From: Fulverythrobacter ferritrahens
GTDB lineage: Bacteria; Pseudomonadota; Alphaproteobacteria; Sphingomonadales; Sphingomonadaceae
Assembly (NCBI RefSeq): GCF_020539485.1
Contig: NZ_JACDXU010000003.1
Span: 389,540-453,539, forward strand
Direction of reading: 5' to 3'
DNA: 64,000 bases
Shown here: positions 51,926-61,111 of the stretch, piece by piece
Layout: each line of letters opens with the position of its first letter
Numbering within the stretch: position 1 is the first letter of the stretch
Program-made: the position numbers and the translations under genes
Notes under the pieces: generated by a model
Databases searched by the model: none
What the model was told of the DNA's origin: nothing
What the model saw: only the letters and a program-made list of their open reading frames with translations

Positions 51926-52324
51926 ATGACGACTGCAAAAGATATCGGCGAAGTAATAGCATCTGACTTTCTTCTGCCGACAATTGAAAGGCTCAGCCAG
52001 CAGCTACGGAGAAATATCAGGCTGAGATTGAAAGTTGTCCTCGACGGAGACGCTACAGAATCGCGAATTTCCTCTCCAGAGCAGGCAGGGTTTGGATCCC
52101 TTGACGGTGAGGTCCGCGTGTTGGCATCGGATACAGCGGTCGCCGGTCGCTATAAATACCACCTGCAATGTATTTTTTCAGAGCAGAGCGACCTCGAAGG
52201 CTTTTCCGGAATAAGGCTGAATGGGGCGGTGGTGATTAGAGGCAATTATGAAAATAATGATTATTCCGGTTTCATGTATACCTACAATGAATGGGATTGG
52301 GGTGCGAAAGTCAGGAACTTTTAG
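51926..52324 (+). CDS. Probable immunity protein of the RHS toxin
   Basis: 132 residues, starting one base after the RHS stop. No family recognised. It begins MTTAKDIGEVIASDFLLPTI and ends with Tyr/Trp-rich strands (NNDYSGFMYTYNEWDWGAKV). It has no signal peptide and no transmembrane segment. It is small and AT-richer, like the RHS tip. Genes of this size, placed directly after an RHS or CDI toxin, are generally cognate immunity genes; here that is inferred from position alone. It could also be an adaptor of the same locus. A decayed IS630-type gene follows. Confidence 0.7.
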   Translation: MTTAKDIGEVIASDFLLPTIERLSQQLRRNIRLRLKVVLDGDATESRISSPEQAGFGSLDGEVRVLASDTAVAGRYKYHLQCIFSEQSDLEGFSGIRLNGAVVIRGNYENNDYSGFMYTYNEWDWGAKVRNF

Positions 52325-52369
52325 ATAAAAAGGGGCCGCTAATATCCGATTTATGCGCAATTATCGTAG

Positions 52370-52600
52370 TTGAAGTTATAGTGCCATTTTGCGATATGAA
52401 GTAGTTGGCGCATTCGTGTGGCCGGAAGATTTCGACGAGCTTTCGGATGAGGCCCACAGTCCATTGACGGTTCTCTTACCGGCCTTTCGGATCATACTTT
52501 GAAGCGGGAGAAAGCCTTCTCGATCGGGTTGGGGGGAGAGGGTGCAGGGAGGCTCTTGCTGGCTCGATCCTCCCTCGGACCGCATGCCACCGGATGGTCC
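52370..52600 (-). pseudogene. IS630-family transposase remnant (C-terminal)
   Basis: On the minus strand, pieces in successive frames read SPPNPIEKAFSRFK, then MIRKAGKRTVNGLW and RPHECANYFISQ, matching the IS630-family end (NPIExxFxKxK ... ECxNYF). Frameshifts and a stop after the first piece show it is inactive. The catalytic D and E earlier in the gene are missing. Confidence 0.7.
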
Positions 52601-52612
52601 TCGAAAACCGCT

Positions 52613-54046
52613 TTAATTGCTCGACAAGAATGCCCCCTGTTTTCTTAGCAGTGCACGCAATTCACTGATGTCGACCTGGCGCGGGGCAATGCCGCGGTTT
52701 GCCGCGATGGCGGCGGCCGCTCCGGCGGCGTGGCCGGTCAGCCAGCATTGCGGGATTTCGCGCATGAAGCCGTGGCTGTTGGCATCGCAGGAGATATGCC
52801 GCCCGGCAGCAAGCAAGCCGTCCAGCTGGCGCGGGACAAGGCAGCCATAGGGGACGGAAACCACTGGATATTTCGGGCTGACCGAGGGGCTGATGCCGAT
52901 CTCGTCCTGGGCGGGGGCGCCGGTGCCCCAGTTCCGGCGTTCGATTTTGCCGATGCCCGCCAAGCGGCGGGTGTGACGCACGCCGAGTTGCGGGGCGCTT
53001 TGCAGCATATAGGCATTTTCGAAGCCCGGAGCATGGCGCCGGAAGAAATCGCAATGCGCCGCCATGAAGCGGTGGGAGCGAATTTCCACCTCGGTCATGT
53101 CGTCCACGTCCAGTGCGGACAGGCCTGACTGGCGCGGCCCCATGAAAACTGCGATGTCGTTGCGCCACGTGACATAGGGCGTCTGGAAAAATCTGAGCTT
53201 TTCCCGCCCCAGGGCCGTGAACTGGTTGAACTGATCGACGCTGGCTGCGCGGAACTCCAGCCAGCGTTCCATGTCCACGCCGCCGATCAGGAAACTGGTG
53301 TTCATCGAATGGTGGACGTCGCCTTGTTCGATATCGTCCTCGAACTCTCCACCGGCGCGGGCGAATATGTCGCCATCGCCGGTCGTATCGATCACGACGT
53401 CTGCCAGCACGGCCTGTCGGCCAGCCTTGGATTCGAAGATTGCGCCCGCCACCTTGCCGTCCCGCATCGTGGGTTTGGCTGCCCATGCGTGGAAGACAAG
53501 GCGGACGCCCGCTTCCAGCAGCATTTCCTGAGCCAGCAATTTCATTCTCTCGGGATCGAGAGTGGGGGCCCACGAGACGATCCCGTGGAAGGCGGAAGTG
53601 CGCAGGCGCCAATAATCGGCTTTGCCGGGATCGCGAGAGCCCCAATCGGCCAGAGGGGGGCCGGCGACGCCTTCCTTCGGCATCCGGTCTATGAAATCCC
53701 TGGCAAAGCCCTGAATGACATGGCGCCCTTCCCAGTCAGTCATCCGGTCGATCCAGATGACCAGCCCGCCAGTCGAAAGGCCGCCGAGATGATTATAGCG
53801 TTCGAGCAGGACCACATCGGCCCCTGCCTTTGCGGCTGAATAGGCCGCAGCGCAGCCCGCCGGGCCGCCGCCGATCACGGCCACATCCGCCTTGTGATAG
53901 ATGGGAATGGACCGGGCTTCTTCCTCGATCTCGCCGACGCCATTTGCGGGGCCGATCGTGCGATCCGAGCCTTCGAAGATATCGGAAGCGAGGAATCGGT
54001 CTTCGGTCTGCCGAATCTCGCGCACCCGTTCCACGCCATCAGTCAT
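52613..54046 (-). CDS. FAD-dependent oxidoreductase
   Basis: 477 residues. Dinucleotide-binding fold with ADVAVIGGGPAGCAAAYSAA (Gly-rich loop at 59-64) and VVLLERYNHLGG (acidic residue for the FAD ribose). A further FAD motif is DTTGDGDIFARAGGEF, and the C-terminal CLVPRQLDGLLAAGRHISCD is the FAD end of the FAD_oxidored family. The N-terminal ~50 residues are an extra acidic extension. Members act on diverse substrates, so no specific reaction is claimed. Divergent from the TonB receptor at 54333, across 286 bases with AT-rich sequence, and probably part of the same catabolic cluster. Confidence 0.85.
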   Translation of the reverse strand: MTDGVERVREIRQTEDRFLASDIFEGSDRTIGPANGVGEIEEEARSIPIYHKADVAVIGGGPAGCAAAYSAAKAGADVVLLERYNHLGGLSTGGLVIWIDRMTDWEGRHVIQGFARDFIDRMPKEGVAGPPLADWGSRDPGKADYWRLRTSAFHGIVSWAPTLDPERMKLLAQEMLLEAGVRLVFHAWAAKPTMRDGKVAGAIFESKAGRQAVLADVVIDTTGDGDIFARAGGEFEDDIEQGDVHHSMNTSFLIGGVDMERWLEFRAASVDQFNQFTALGREKLRFFQTPYVTWRNDIAVFMGPRQSGLSALDVDDMTEVEIRSHRFMAAHCDFFRRHAPGFENAYMLQSAPQLGVRHTRRLAGIGKIERRNWGTGAPAQDEIGISPSVSPKYPVVSVPYGCLVPRQLDGLLAAGRHISCDANSHGFMREIPQCWLTGHAAGAAAAIAANRGIAPRQVDISELRALLRKQGAFLSSN

Positions 54047-54332
54047 CCAGTTTTCCCTCGTTTATGCCCGGTATCACGGTTTTCCGGCGATTAGGTCAGC
54101 TTTGATATAAATTCTACACAAATGTGTTTGCTGGGCGCAAAAATGCCCAGACATAGAGTTTTAGTGGGCTGAGATCGTAAATTTTAATCCATCCAAAACA
54201 ATCGATTAATCTCAGAATATCATGCATTGTGGCGGCGATTGTCGGCGTTATGGCAAAAAACAGTAGAAATCTATATAACTACGCGATACCCAAGCGGGAG
54301 ACCGGCAAACAGCTGGCGGAAAACGGGAGTAG

Positions 54333-57245
54333 ATGATGCGGGCCTTGAAAAGCGGCTGGGCGACCGGCTTTGTTTCGCTATCGGCAATTCTGGCTGCCAC
54401 CCCTGTCCTGGCGCAGGACACTACAGCCGAAGGTGCGGCGACCTCGGAAGATGCGAACCAGCCGATTGTGGTGACCGGGTCGCGTATTACCAGCGGGTTC
54501 GACGCTCCAACTCCGGTGCAAGTGGTAGGGGCGGAGCGCCTGGAGCAGCGCGCTGCTTCGAATATTGGCGAGGCCCTGAGCGAAATACCTGCCTTCCGTT
54601 CGACTGAAACGCCCGCTTCGAGCGGACTTTCCCCCGCAGCGGGCTATGTCGGCGGCCGCATCCTCGACCTTCGCGGGCTTGGTTCGGTTCGCACGCTGAC
54701 GCTGGTGGACGGTAAGCGTTTCGTGCCTTCGACCACTCAGGCGACGGTCGATACCAATATGATCCCCTCGATCCTGCTATCCCGCGCGGAAGTGGTGACC
54801 GGGGGCGCGTCCGCTGTTTATGGCTCGGATGCCGTGTCCGGCGTGGTCAATCTGATCATGAACAACAAGCTGGACGGCTATAAGTTCAATGCCCAGCTCG
54901 GCACGTCCGATTACGGCGACAACAATGTTTTCCAGATCGGCGCTGCTGGCGGGTGGGCGCTCGGGGACCGCCTCCATCTCGTCGTGGGTGGCGAATATGA
55001 GAAGAACACCGGCATTGATGGCTGCCCGGAACGAGACTGGTGCGCCTATGGCAAGATCAACTGGGGGCGTAACCCGGGGGCTTCAGGCGTTCCGGCCAAT
55101 AACATCCTGAGCGGGGTCTATCCTTGGAGCGCGGATTATGAAGGCGTCACGACCCCGCCTTCCTCAGCCTATACCGGCAAGCTGGTGCCCACTTTGCGTC
55201 CGATCGATGGCATCACCTTCAATCGCGATGGAACGCCGCGTCGTTATCAGTTCGGTACTATGGTCAATTCCCTATATTCCGTGGGTGGCGAGAGCGATGG
55301 ACCTGGGGAGAATATCTATTTCGACTTTCCCATCGTCTCGCCCACGGAGCGCTGGAACGCCGCGGCACAGTTGACGTGGGAAGCCACTCCCGATCTCACG
55401 TTCGGCTTCGGTTTCAATTACGGCCATGGCGAAGGGCGTCACCGGGCCGTGGGCTATCGCAATACGGCGCTGGTCATCAATGCGGACAACCCCTTCATCC
55501 CGCGCTCCAGCGATCCGACGCTGGATATTCCGACGATCCTTGCGGAAAGCAACGCGACCAGCTTCACGCTGGGTAAGGGGTTCGATGATATCGGTCCGGC
55601 GGATCTTATCTCGAAGAACGATGTCTACCGGGCGGTGGCAAGCCTTGACTACGATATGGGCAACGGCTGGAATTTCGATGCCTATTACCAGTATGGCCGC
55701 AATGAATTCCGCCGCGATCTGATCAACGGCATCATTACGGAGCGTTTGCTTCGCGCCATCGATTCCGTGGAACTGGGGAATGGCTCCATCGTGTGCCGCG
55801 TCAATTCGGACGCCTCCACCGCGAATGACGATCCCGCATGTGTGCCGCTCAATCCTTTCGGTTACGGCCAGGGCGCGACCTTTGCGGCAGCGGCCGACTA
55901 CGTCAGGGCAGACGGCTTCCAGACCAACATCACCACAGAGCATGTGGCGGCGGCAAATATCACCGGTTCTCCAATCGAACTTCCCGCCGGTCCGCTCGGC
56001 GTCGCGGTGGGTGTGGAATATCGCAGCGATCAAGTGGCCGGCGACACCGACACGCTATCCCAGCAAAGGAAATTCTTTACCGCTGGCGGTTCGATCATTT
56101 CCGGCAAGATCGAAGTGATCGAGGGTTACGGGGAGGTGGAAGTTCCCATTCTCGCCGATACTCCGTTCTTCGACGAACTCAGCGCCAGCGGTGCGGTTCG
56201 CCGCACGCATTACAATCGTTCGAGTGATTTCAACCCGTCATCGTCGCTCAATGTGACGACCTGGAAGCTGGGCGCCGTCTGGGCCCCCATTGAAGCAGTA
56301 CGCTTCCGTGTAACCCGCTCGCGCGACGTTCGTGCGCCCAACGTTTCCGAACTGTTCGGTCCGACCACGAATACCACTGGCATTCTGAACGATCCGCAGC
56401 GGGATGGATTGCAGATGGTGGCGCCCATCACGTTGGGCTCCAACCCCAACCTCGTACCCGAAAAGGCGGACACTCTCACCATCGGCATGGTCGTGCAGCC
56501 CACGGCCGGCTTCTTCAGCCGCTTCCGCGCATCTGTCGACTACTACGATATCGACATAAAGGACGCGATCAGCACTCTCGGCCAGCAGAATATCGTGACG
56601 CGCTGTTATCAGGGTGACCCGCTCAGCTGCTCGCTCGTTACGCGTGACGGCGGTGGCGTGATTACCAATATCCAGGACACGTTCCAGAACGTGAACGAGT
56701 TGATCGCTCGCGGCGTGGATTTCGAGCTTTCCTATCGCCAGCCGCTTGGCGGCGAGAATGCGCTTACCCTGCGTACTTTTGTGAGCCACGTCCGGGATTT
56801 GATTACCGTCGACGCCGTGGGGCCCACGGAACGGGCGGGGCAAACCGGCCTTCGTGGAGGCACCCCTCCCGGCATTCCCGATTGGACGGCCGATGTTAAC
56901 GCGACGCTCGAACTGGGCGACCGGTTTGAATTCAACACGCACCTGCGCTGGATCAACAAGGGCTTCTACAACGCGGCTTTCATCGGCGCTGAGCAGGAGG
57001 GCTATTCGATTTCTCTGCCCAACAGTTCCAGCACCAACGCGATGCCGGGCCGCTTCTACGTGGACCTTCTGGCGACCTACAAGCTGCCCATCGGGGGCGA
57101 TGGCAACGCCAGTGTCTATTTCGGCGCGGATAACGTCTTTAACGTCGATCCGCCGAATTTCCCGGGAGCCAATGGCAGCGGCAACAACGTGCTGTTCAAT
57201 CCGGTCGGCAGGTTCTTCAAAGCCGGGATTCGTCTGAACTACTGA
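54333..57245 (+). CDS. TonB-dependent receptor of the aconitase-X cluster
   Basis: 970 residues. Signal peptide TGFVSLSAILAATPVLAQ; TonB-box-like QPIVVTGSRI; plug with AEVVTGGASAVYGSDAVSGV, the signature of the large sphingomonad/xanthomonad nutrient receptors; barrel ending FFKAGIRLNY (aromatic Tyr at the end). ATGs at 54333 and 54336 are both possible behind GGGAG. First plus-strand gene of the cluster, followed by a strong terminator and then an MFS carrier with its own upstream region. The ligand is unknown. Confidence 0.92.
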   Translation: MMRALKSGWATGFVSLSAILAATPVLAQDTTAEGAATSEDANQPIVVTGSRITSGFDAPTPVQVVGAERLEQRAASNIGEALSEIPAFRSTETPASSGLSPAAGYVGGRILDLRGLGSVRTLTLVDGKRFVPSTTQATVDTNMIPSILLSRAEVVTGGASAVYGSDAVSGVVNLIMNNKLDGYKFNAQLGTSDYGDNNVFQIGAAGGWALGDRLHLVVGGEYEKNTGIDGCPERDWCAYGKINWGRNPGASGVPANNILSGVYPWSADYEGVTTPPSSAYTGKLVPTLRPIDGITFNRDGTPRRYQFGTMVNSLYSVGGESDGPGENIYFDFPIVSPTERWNAAAQLTWEATPDLTFGFGFNYGHGEGRHRAVGYRNTALVINADNPFIPRSSDPTLDIPTILAESNATSFTLGKGFDDIGPADLISKNDVYRAVASLDYDMGNGWNFDAYYQYGRNEFRRDLINGIITERLLRAIDSVELGNGSIVCRVNSDASTANDDPACVPLNPFGYGQGATFAAAADYVRADGFQTNITTEHVAAANITGSPIELPAGPLGVAVGVEYRSDQVAGDTDTLSQQRKFFTAGGSIISGKIEVIEGYGEVEVPILADTPFFDELSASGAVRRTHYNRSSDFNPSSSLNVTTWKLGAVWAPIEAVRFRVTRSRDVRAPNVSELFGPTTNTTGILNDPQRDGLQMVAPITLGSNPNLVPEKADTLTIGMVVQPTAGFFSRFRASVDYYDIDIKDAISTLGQQNIVTRCYQGDPLSCSLVTRDGGGVITNIQDTFQNVNELIARGVDFELSYRQPLGGENALTLRTFVSHVRDLITVDAVGPTERAGQTGLRGGTPPGIPDWTADVNATLELGDRFEFNTHLRWINKGFYNAAFIGAEQEGYSISLPNSSSTNAMPGRFYVDLLATYKLPIGGDGNASVYFGADNVFNVDPPNFPGANGSGNNVLFNPVGRFFKAGIRLNY

Positions 57246-57256
57246 GCTTCCTCCCC

Positions 57257-57289
57257 GCTGGCTGGCCCCGGTGCCAGCCAGCTTTTTTT
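57257..57289 (+). terminator. Intrinsic terminator of the TonB receptor gene
   Basis: GCTGGCTGGC (57257-57266), loop CCCGGT, GCCAGCCAGC (57273-57282), then seven T. A perfect 10-bp stem. Confidence 0.9.
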
Positions 57290-57351
57290 CGGTCGCTGTC
57301 ATCCCCCCGACAAGAGTGGCAGGGCCGAATGGCCAATAGGTAGAGCTGCGC

Positions 57352-58710
57352 ATGGCCACCCTGGACATAGCTGCCCTGATAGACGGACGGAAACTCGGCC
57401 CGTTCAATTACAGGCTCATCGTCCTCTCCTGGTTGATTACCGTTTTCGACGGGTTCGACATGATGATGATCAGCTTCACTGCGCCTTACATGCGCGATGA
57501 GCTGGGCCTTGATGAAATCATGCTGGGCAATGTGTTTTCCATCGGGCTGCTTGGCATGATGCTGGGCGGCTTTGCGCTTGCCTATCTTGGCGATCGCTTT
57601 GGACGGCGTAACGTCATCGTGGGGGCGGCCTTCGCTTTCGGCCTGCTTACCCTCGCAACAGCGTTTGCCCGCAGCTATGAGCAGTTGCTCGTCCTGCGGT
57701 TTCTCGATGGTTTCGCTATCGGCGGCATGCTGCCTCTGGCCTGGGCGCTGAACATCGAATTCGTTCCCAGACGCTACCGCGCCACGGTCGTCACCGTGAT
57801 CATGATGGGATACAGCCTGGGCTCAGCGCTGGCGGGGCCGGTCACTGTGCTGGTGGCCCCTCAACACGGCTGGGAAGGCGTGTTCATCTTTGGCGGCGGA
57901 GCGACGATCCTGTGCGCGCTGCTGCTCCTGTTCTTTCTACCGGAAAGCATCAGGTTCCTGGTGGCCAAGGGTAAGTCGCCCGAGGTCGTGGCCGCCACTA
58001 TCAATCGTATCGCGCCTGACGTGGAAGTGCAGCCTACGACCCGTTTCGTACTGGGGGATGAAAGCGCCGGGCAAGCCGGGAATTTCAGAATCGGCCAGCT
58101 GTTTCAGGGTGATCTGCGTTGGATCACAACTCTGCTCTGGCTGGGATATATCGCCAGCACATTGGCGGTCTATTTCAAGGCCAATTGGGGCCCCATCGTT
58201 TACGAAGATCTGGCGTTCTCGCGGGATACCGCAGCTTACGTCTCTTCTTTGTCGGGCGCGCTGGGGGCCTTGTGTGGCCTGCTGCTCATGCGCTTCACGG
58301 ATCGCTATGGTGCGATTGCAGTCGCGATCTATCCCGCCCTGTCCACGCCGATATTGCTGTTCATCGGCCTCGCTCCGCTTTCACCTGATGCGTTCCTGCT
58401 TCTTTCGATCCTCTCGACCTCTCTGGTCAGCGGTGGCCATTTCGGCATCCTGTCAATCGCCGGCGTCTATTACGCCACTTCCATCCGCGCCAACGGGGCA
58501 GGGTGGGCCACGTCCATTGCCAAGATCGGGGGCATCGCCGGGCCGTTGATCGGCGGATATGTGCTGGCAAGCGGCCTGCCCATCGTTCGCAGCTTTGCCA
58601 TCCTGGCGATCTGCCCGCTCATCTTGATGCTGTGCGCCTTCGGCATCGCGCATTTTGTCCGGCGAAGGTTGGGCGAAGCTCCGGCCACTTCCCAATTCAG
58701 AAAGGACTGA
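57352..58710 (+). CDS. MFS transporter, AAHS (aromatic acid:H+ symporter) type
   Basis: 452 residues with 12 transmembrane segments. Segment 1 carries LSWLITVFDGFDMMMISF (the acidic DGFD motif of AAHS carriers such as PcaK), and the loop 2-3 motif is GDRFGRRNVI. A further conserved loop is ALNIEFVPRRYRATVVTVIM. Carriers of this group import aromatic or other organic acids. The dehydratase gene follows after 3 bases, so they form one operon. Substrate not defined. Confidence 0.9.
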   Translation: MATLDIAALIDGRKLGPFNYRLIVLSWLITVFDGFDMMMISFTAPYMRDELGLDEIMLGNVFSIGLLGMMLGGFALAYLGDRFGRRNVIVGAAFAFGLLTLATAFARSYEQLLVLRFLDGFAIGGMLPLAWALNIEFVPRRYRATVVTVIMMGYSLGSALAGPVTVLVAPQHGWEGVFIFGGGATILCALLLLFFLPESIRFLVAKGKSPEVVAATINRIAPDVEVQPTTRFVLGDESAGQAGNFRIGQLFQGDLRWITTLLWLGYIASTLAVYFKANWGPIVYEDLAFSRDTAAYVSSLSGALGALCGLLLMRFTDRYGAIAVAIYPALSTPILLFIGLAPLSPDAFLLLSILSTSLVSGGHFGILSIAGVYYATSIRANGAGWATSIAKIGGIAGPLIGGYVLASGLPIVRSFAILAICPLILMLCAFGIAHFVRRRLGEAPATSQFRKD

Positions 58711-58713
58711 TCA

Positions 58714-60372
58714 ATGCCTCTTCGCAGCCTGGCAGCCAATTCCCCCGTGCGTAGATCCCATTGGCTTGCCTTGGGGCTGACAGAGGCGGATTTGCTGAAA
58801 CCGAAGATCGCGGTGGTCAATTCCTCATCCGAATTGGCAGTCTGTTATGCTCATCTCGATGGCGTAGCCAAGGTGGTGAAGGAAGCCATCCGGCAGGCAG
58901 GGGGCGTGCCGTTTGAGGTGCGCACAACCGCTCCTTCCGATTTCATCACGGGTGCCGCAAAGCGTGGCAGCTACATCCTTGCAGGCAGGGACCTGATCCC
59001 GAGCGATATCGAAGCGCAGGTAGAAGCCGCATTGTTGGACGGCATGGTGTGCCTGACCAGTTGCGACAAGACGCCTCCGGGCCATCTCATGGCGGCCATG
59101 CGGCTGAACATACCGACATTGTTGGTGATCGGCGGCTATCAACCCTCCGGCGAGATCGACGGCGATCCGGTGGATATTGAAGATCTCTTCTCTGGCGGCG
59201 TCGAGGAGAGTTTCGGCCGTTTCGGCAAGCATCGGGTCGATGAGATTGTGCCACAGGCCATTCGTGGGCCAGGTGTCTGTCAGGGTATGGCAACGGCCAA
59301 TACCATGCACTGCGTTGTAGAGGCCTTGGGCATGTGTGTTGCCGGTTCCGCTCCCGTGCGCGCCAATAGCGAGAAGATGTTCGAAAAGGCACGCGAAGCC
59401 GGGGCTCGCATTGTGCAGATGGTACATGAGGGATTGAAGCCCAGAGATATCATGACCCCCGGGGCTTTCCGCAACGCTGCGGCGATGGTTCTTGCAGTGT
59501 CGGGATCGATCAACGCGATCAAGCATCTGCAGGCCACTGCCGTCGAAGGCGGGCTGGATCTCGACATCTATCAATTGTGGAACGAGGTCGGAAACAAGGT
59601 TCCGGTTTTGTCGGCCGTGCGTCCCAATGGCGCTGTCCGTATCGAGCAGTTCGAAGATGCCGGCGGCGCACGGGCAATGCTGAAACGCCTCGAAGCTCTG
59701 CTGGATCTGGAGGTCAAGGTAGCCAGCGGCAAGAGCATGGGCGAAGACATTGCCGATGCCGGTGTAGCCGATGCCGAGATCATTCGGCCACTGGAACGGC
59801 CAATTTCCCCCGGGCCGGCCATAGCCATCCTGAAAGGCTCGCTTGCGCCGGAAAGTGCGGTGGTCAAGCTCGGCATCCGTGATGGTTCTCGACCGGAGGC
59901 TTTTCGAGGCCCTGCGCGGGTCTTTGACGATAACGAGGCTGCCTTGAAGGCACTTGCTGACGGTGTCGTGCAGAAGGGGGACGTGCTGGTTGTTCGTGGC
60001 CAGGGGCTGAAAGCGGGGCCGGCAATGGGAGGCGGAGCTTCCTATATCCTGTTTGCGATCAACGCTGCGGGGCTGGCTCGTGACGTTGCGTTCGTTACCG
60101 ATGGCCAGCTTTCCGGCCTTTGCCTGAAAGGTCTCACCGTGGCCGAGGTCGCGCCCGAAGGGTACTCAGGCGGCCCCATCGGCAAGGTGCTCGACGGGGA
60201 TATCATTTCAATCGATGTCGCGGCTCATAGCATCGAGTTGGAGGTGCCCTCAGAGGAAGTTGCGAGACGTAGTGCGGCGGGCAATCTGGCGCCGGCAGAA
60301 GGTTGGCTCGGCATGTACCGCCGCGATGTCCAGGAAATGGCCACGGGTGGGGTGTTGATCGATCGTGGCTGA
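58714..60372 (+). CDS. IlvD/Edd-family dehydratase (hydroxy-acid or sugar-acid type)
   Basis: 552 residues. The Fe-S cysteines include Cys117 in TSCDKTPPGH and Cys189 in GPGVCQGMATANTM. The C-terminal region has VVRGQGLKAGPAMGG and FVTDGQLSGLCLKGLTVAEVAPEG, as in IlvD/Edd enzymes. It would dehydrate a 2,3-dihydroxy acid to a 2-keto acid. The usual IlvD N-terminal sequence differs (NSSSELAVCYAHLDG), and neighbouring genes are not for branched-chain amino acids, so a sugar-acid or organic-acid substrate is more likely. It starts 3 bases after the MFS stop with AGAAAGGA as ribosome-binding site. Confidence 0.87.
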   Translation: MPLRSLAANSPVRRSHWLALGLTEADLLKPKIAVVNSSSELAVCYAHLDGVAKVVKEAIRQAGGVPFEVRTTAPSDFITGAAKRGSYILAGRDLIPSDIEAQVEAALLDGMVCLTSCDKTPPGHLMAAMRLNIPTLLVIGGYQPSGEIDGDPVDIEDLFSGGVEESFGRFGKHRVDEIVPQAIRGPGVCQGMATANTMHCVVEALGMCVAGSAPVRANSEKMFEKAREAGARIVQMVHEGLKPRDIMTPGAFRNAAAMVLAVSGSINAIKHLQATAVEGGLDLDIYQLWNEVGNKVPVLSAVRPNGAVRIEQFEDAGGARAMLKRLEALLDLEVKVASGKSMGEDIADAGVADAEIIRPLERPISPGPAIAILKGSLAPESAVVKLGIRDGSRPEAFRGPARVFDDNEAALKALADGVVQKGDVLVVRGQGLKAGPAMGGGASYILFAINAAGLARDVAFVTDGQLSGLCLKGLTVAEVAPEGYSGGPIGKVLDGDIISIDVAAHSIELEVPSEEVARRSAAGNLAPAEGWLGMYRRDVQEMATGGVLIDRG

Positions 60373-60448
60373 TACTGGTCCAAGGCTTGTGACGGTTCCG
60401 CATATCGCCCTATCTTGGACCCGGATCAGGTGCATTCAGGGGGTTCGG

Positions 60449-61111
60449 ATGAAACGAGGCAAGAAGGCAAGGACAGCGCAGCAAAGGGGGCCGCTTCCCC
60501 CTCGCAAAGCGCGCGCCAGAAATGGTCCGCGTTCCCTCAAAGGGTTGCTGTTCGGCGGATTTGAGCTCGATATGTCCGACAGGCATCTCGAAAACTTCCA
60601 TCGCCTCTCACCGGAAAGCCCGGAGGACGATACCTATTTCCGCTTTACCCGTGCGCTGGTCGTCGCTGCTCGTCGCTGGCGCAAGGTGGCAAATGATCAG
60701 ATCAGGCCTCTGGATCAGACCATGGTGCGTTGGGAGACGCTCTATCTGGTCGCCTATTCGGGCGAGGAACTCACGCAGAGCGAGCTCGCACGCGTGGTGG
60801 GAGTTGAGGGCCCCACTATGGTTCGGATGTTGCACCTCTTGGCTGAGGAAGGCCTTCTGGAGCGGCATCAGAGCAGAGATGATCTGCGGGTGACGATCAA
60901 TCGCATCACGGAAAAGGGGCGAAAGGTGATCGCCGATATCATGTCAATTACCAATCAGCTGCGCCGTGAAATGCTTGACGGCATCGGAGCAGAAGATCTC
61001 GCCGTGGCTCAGAAGGTGCTGACCAGAATGGTCCGGAATCTGGAAGAAGTGCAGGCGGGGCGGCGTTCTCCTGCGGTTCGGACCGGGGAAGAGGAAACGA
61101 AGGAAGGCTAA
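60449..61111 (+). CDS. MarR-family transcriptional regulator
   Basis: 220 residues. A basic, probably disordered N-terminal part (KRGKKARTAQQRGPLPPRKA) precedes a winged helix: YLVAYSGEELTQSELARVVG (recognition region), EGPTMVRMLHLLAEEGLLER and a beta-wing RDDLRVTINRITEKGR. The start at 60449 has AGGGGG upstream; an ATG at 60572 would give a shorter protein without the basic tail. The stop overlaps the AcnX large-subunit start, so it is in the operon and is the likely local regulator. The ligand is presumably the pathway substrate. Confidence 0.87.
   Translation: MKRGKKARTAQQRGPLPPRKARARNGPRSLKGLLFGGFELDMSDRHLENFHRLSPESPEDDTYFRFTRALVVAARRWRKVANDQIRPLDQTMVRWETLYLVAYSGEELTQSELARVVGVEGPTMVRMLHLLAEEGLLERHQSRDDLRVTINRITEKGRKVIADIMSITNQLRREMLDGIGAEDLAVAQKVLTRMVRNLEEVQAGRRSPAVRTGEEETKEG

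Noticed and set aside
58714..60372. Housekeeping dihydroxy-acid dehydratase IlvD of branched-chain amino acid synthesis
   Set aside because: The N-terminal motif differs and the gene lies in a transporter/MarR/AcnX operon, so a catabolic paralogue is more likely.
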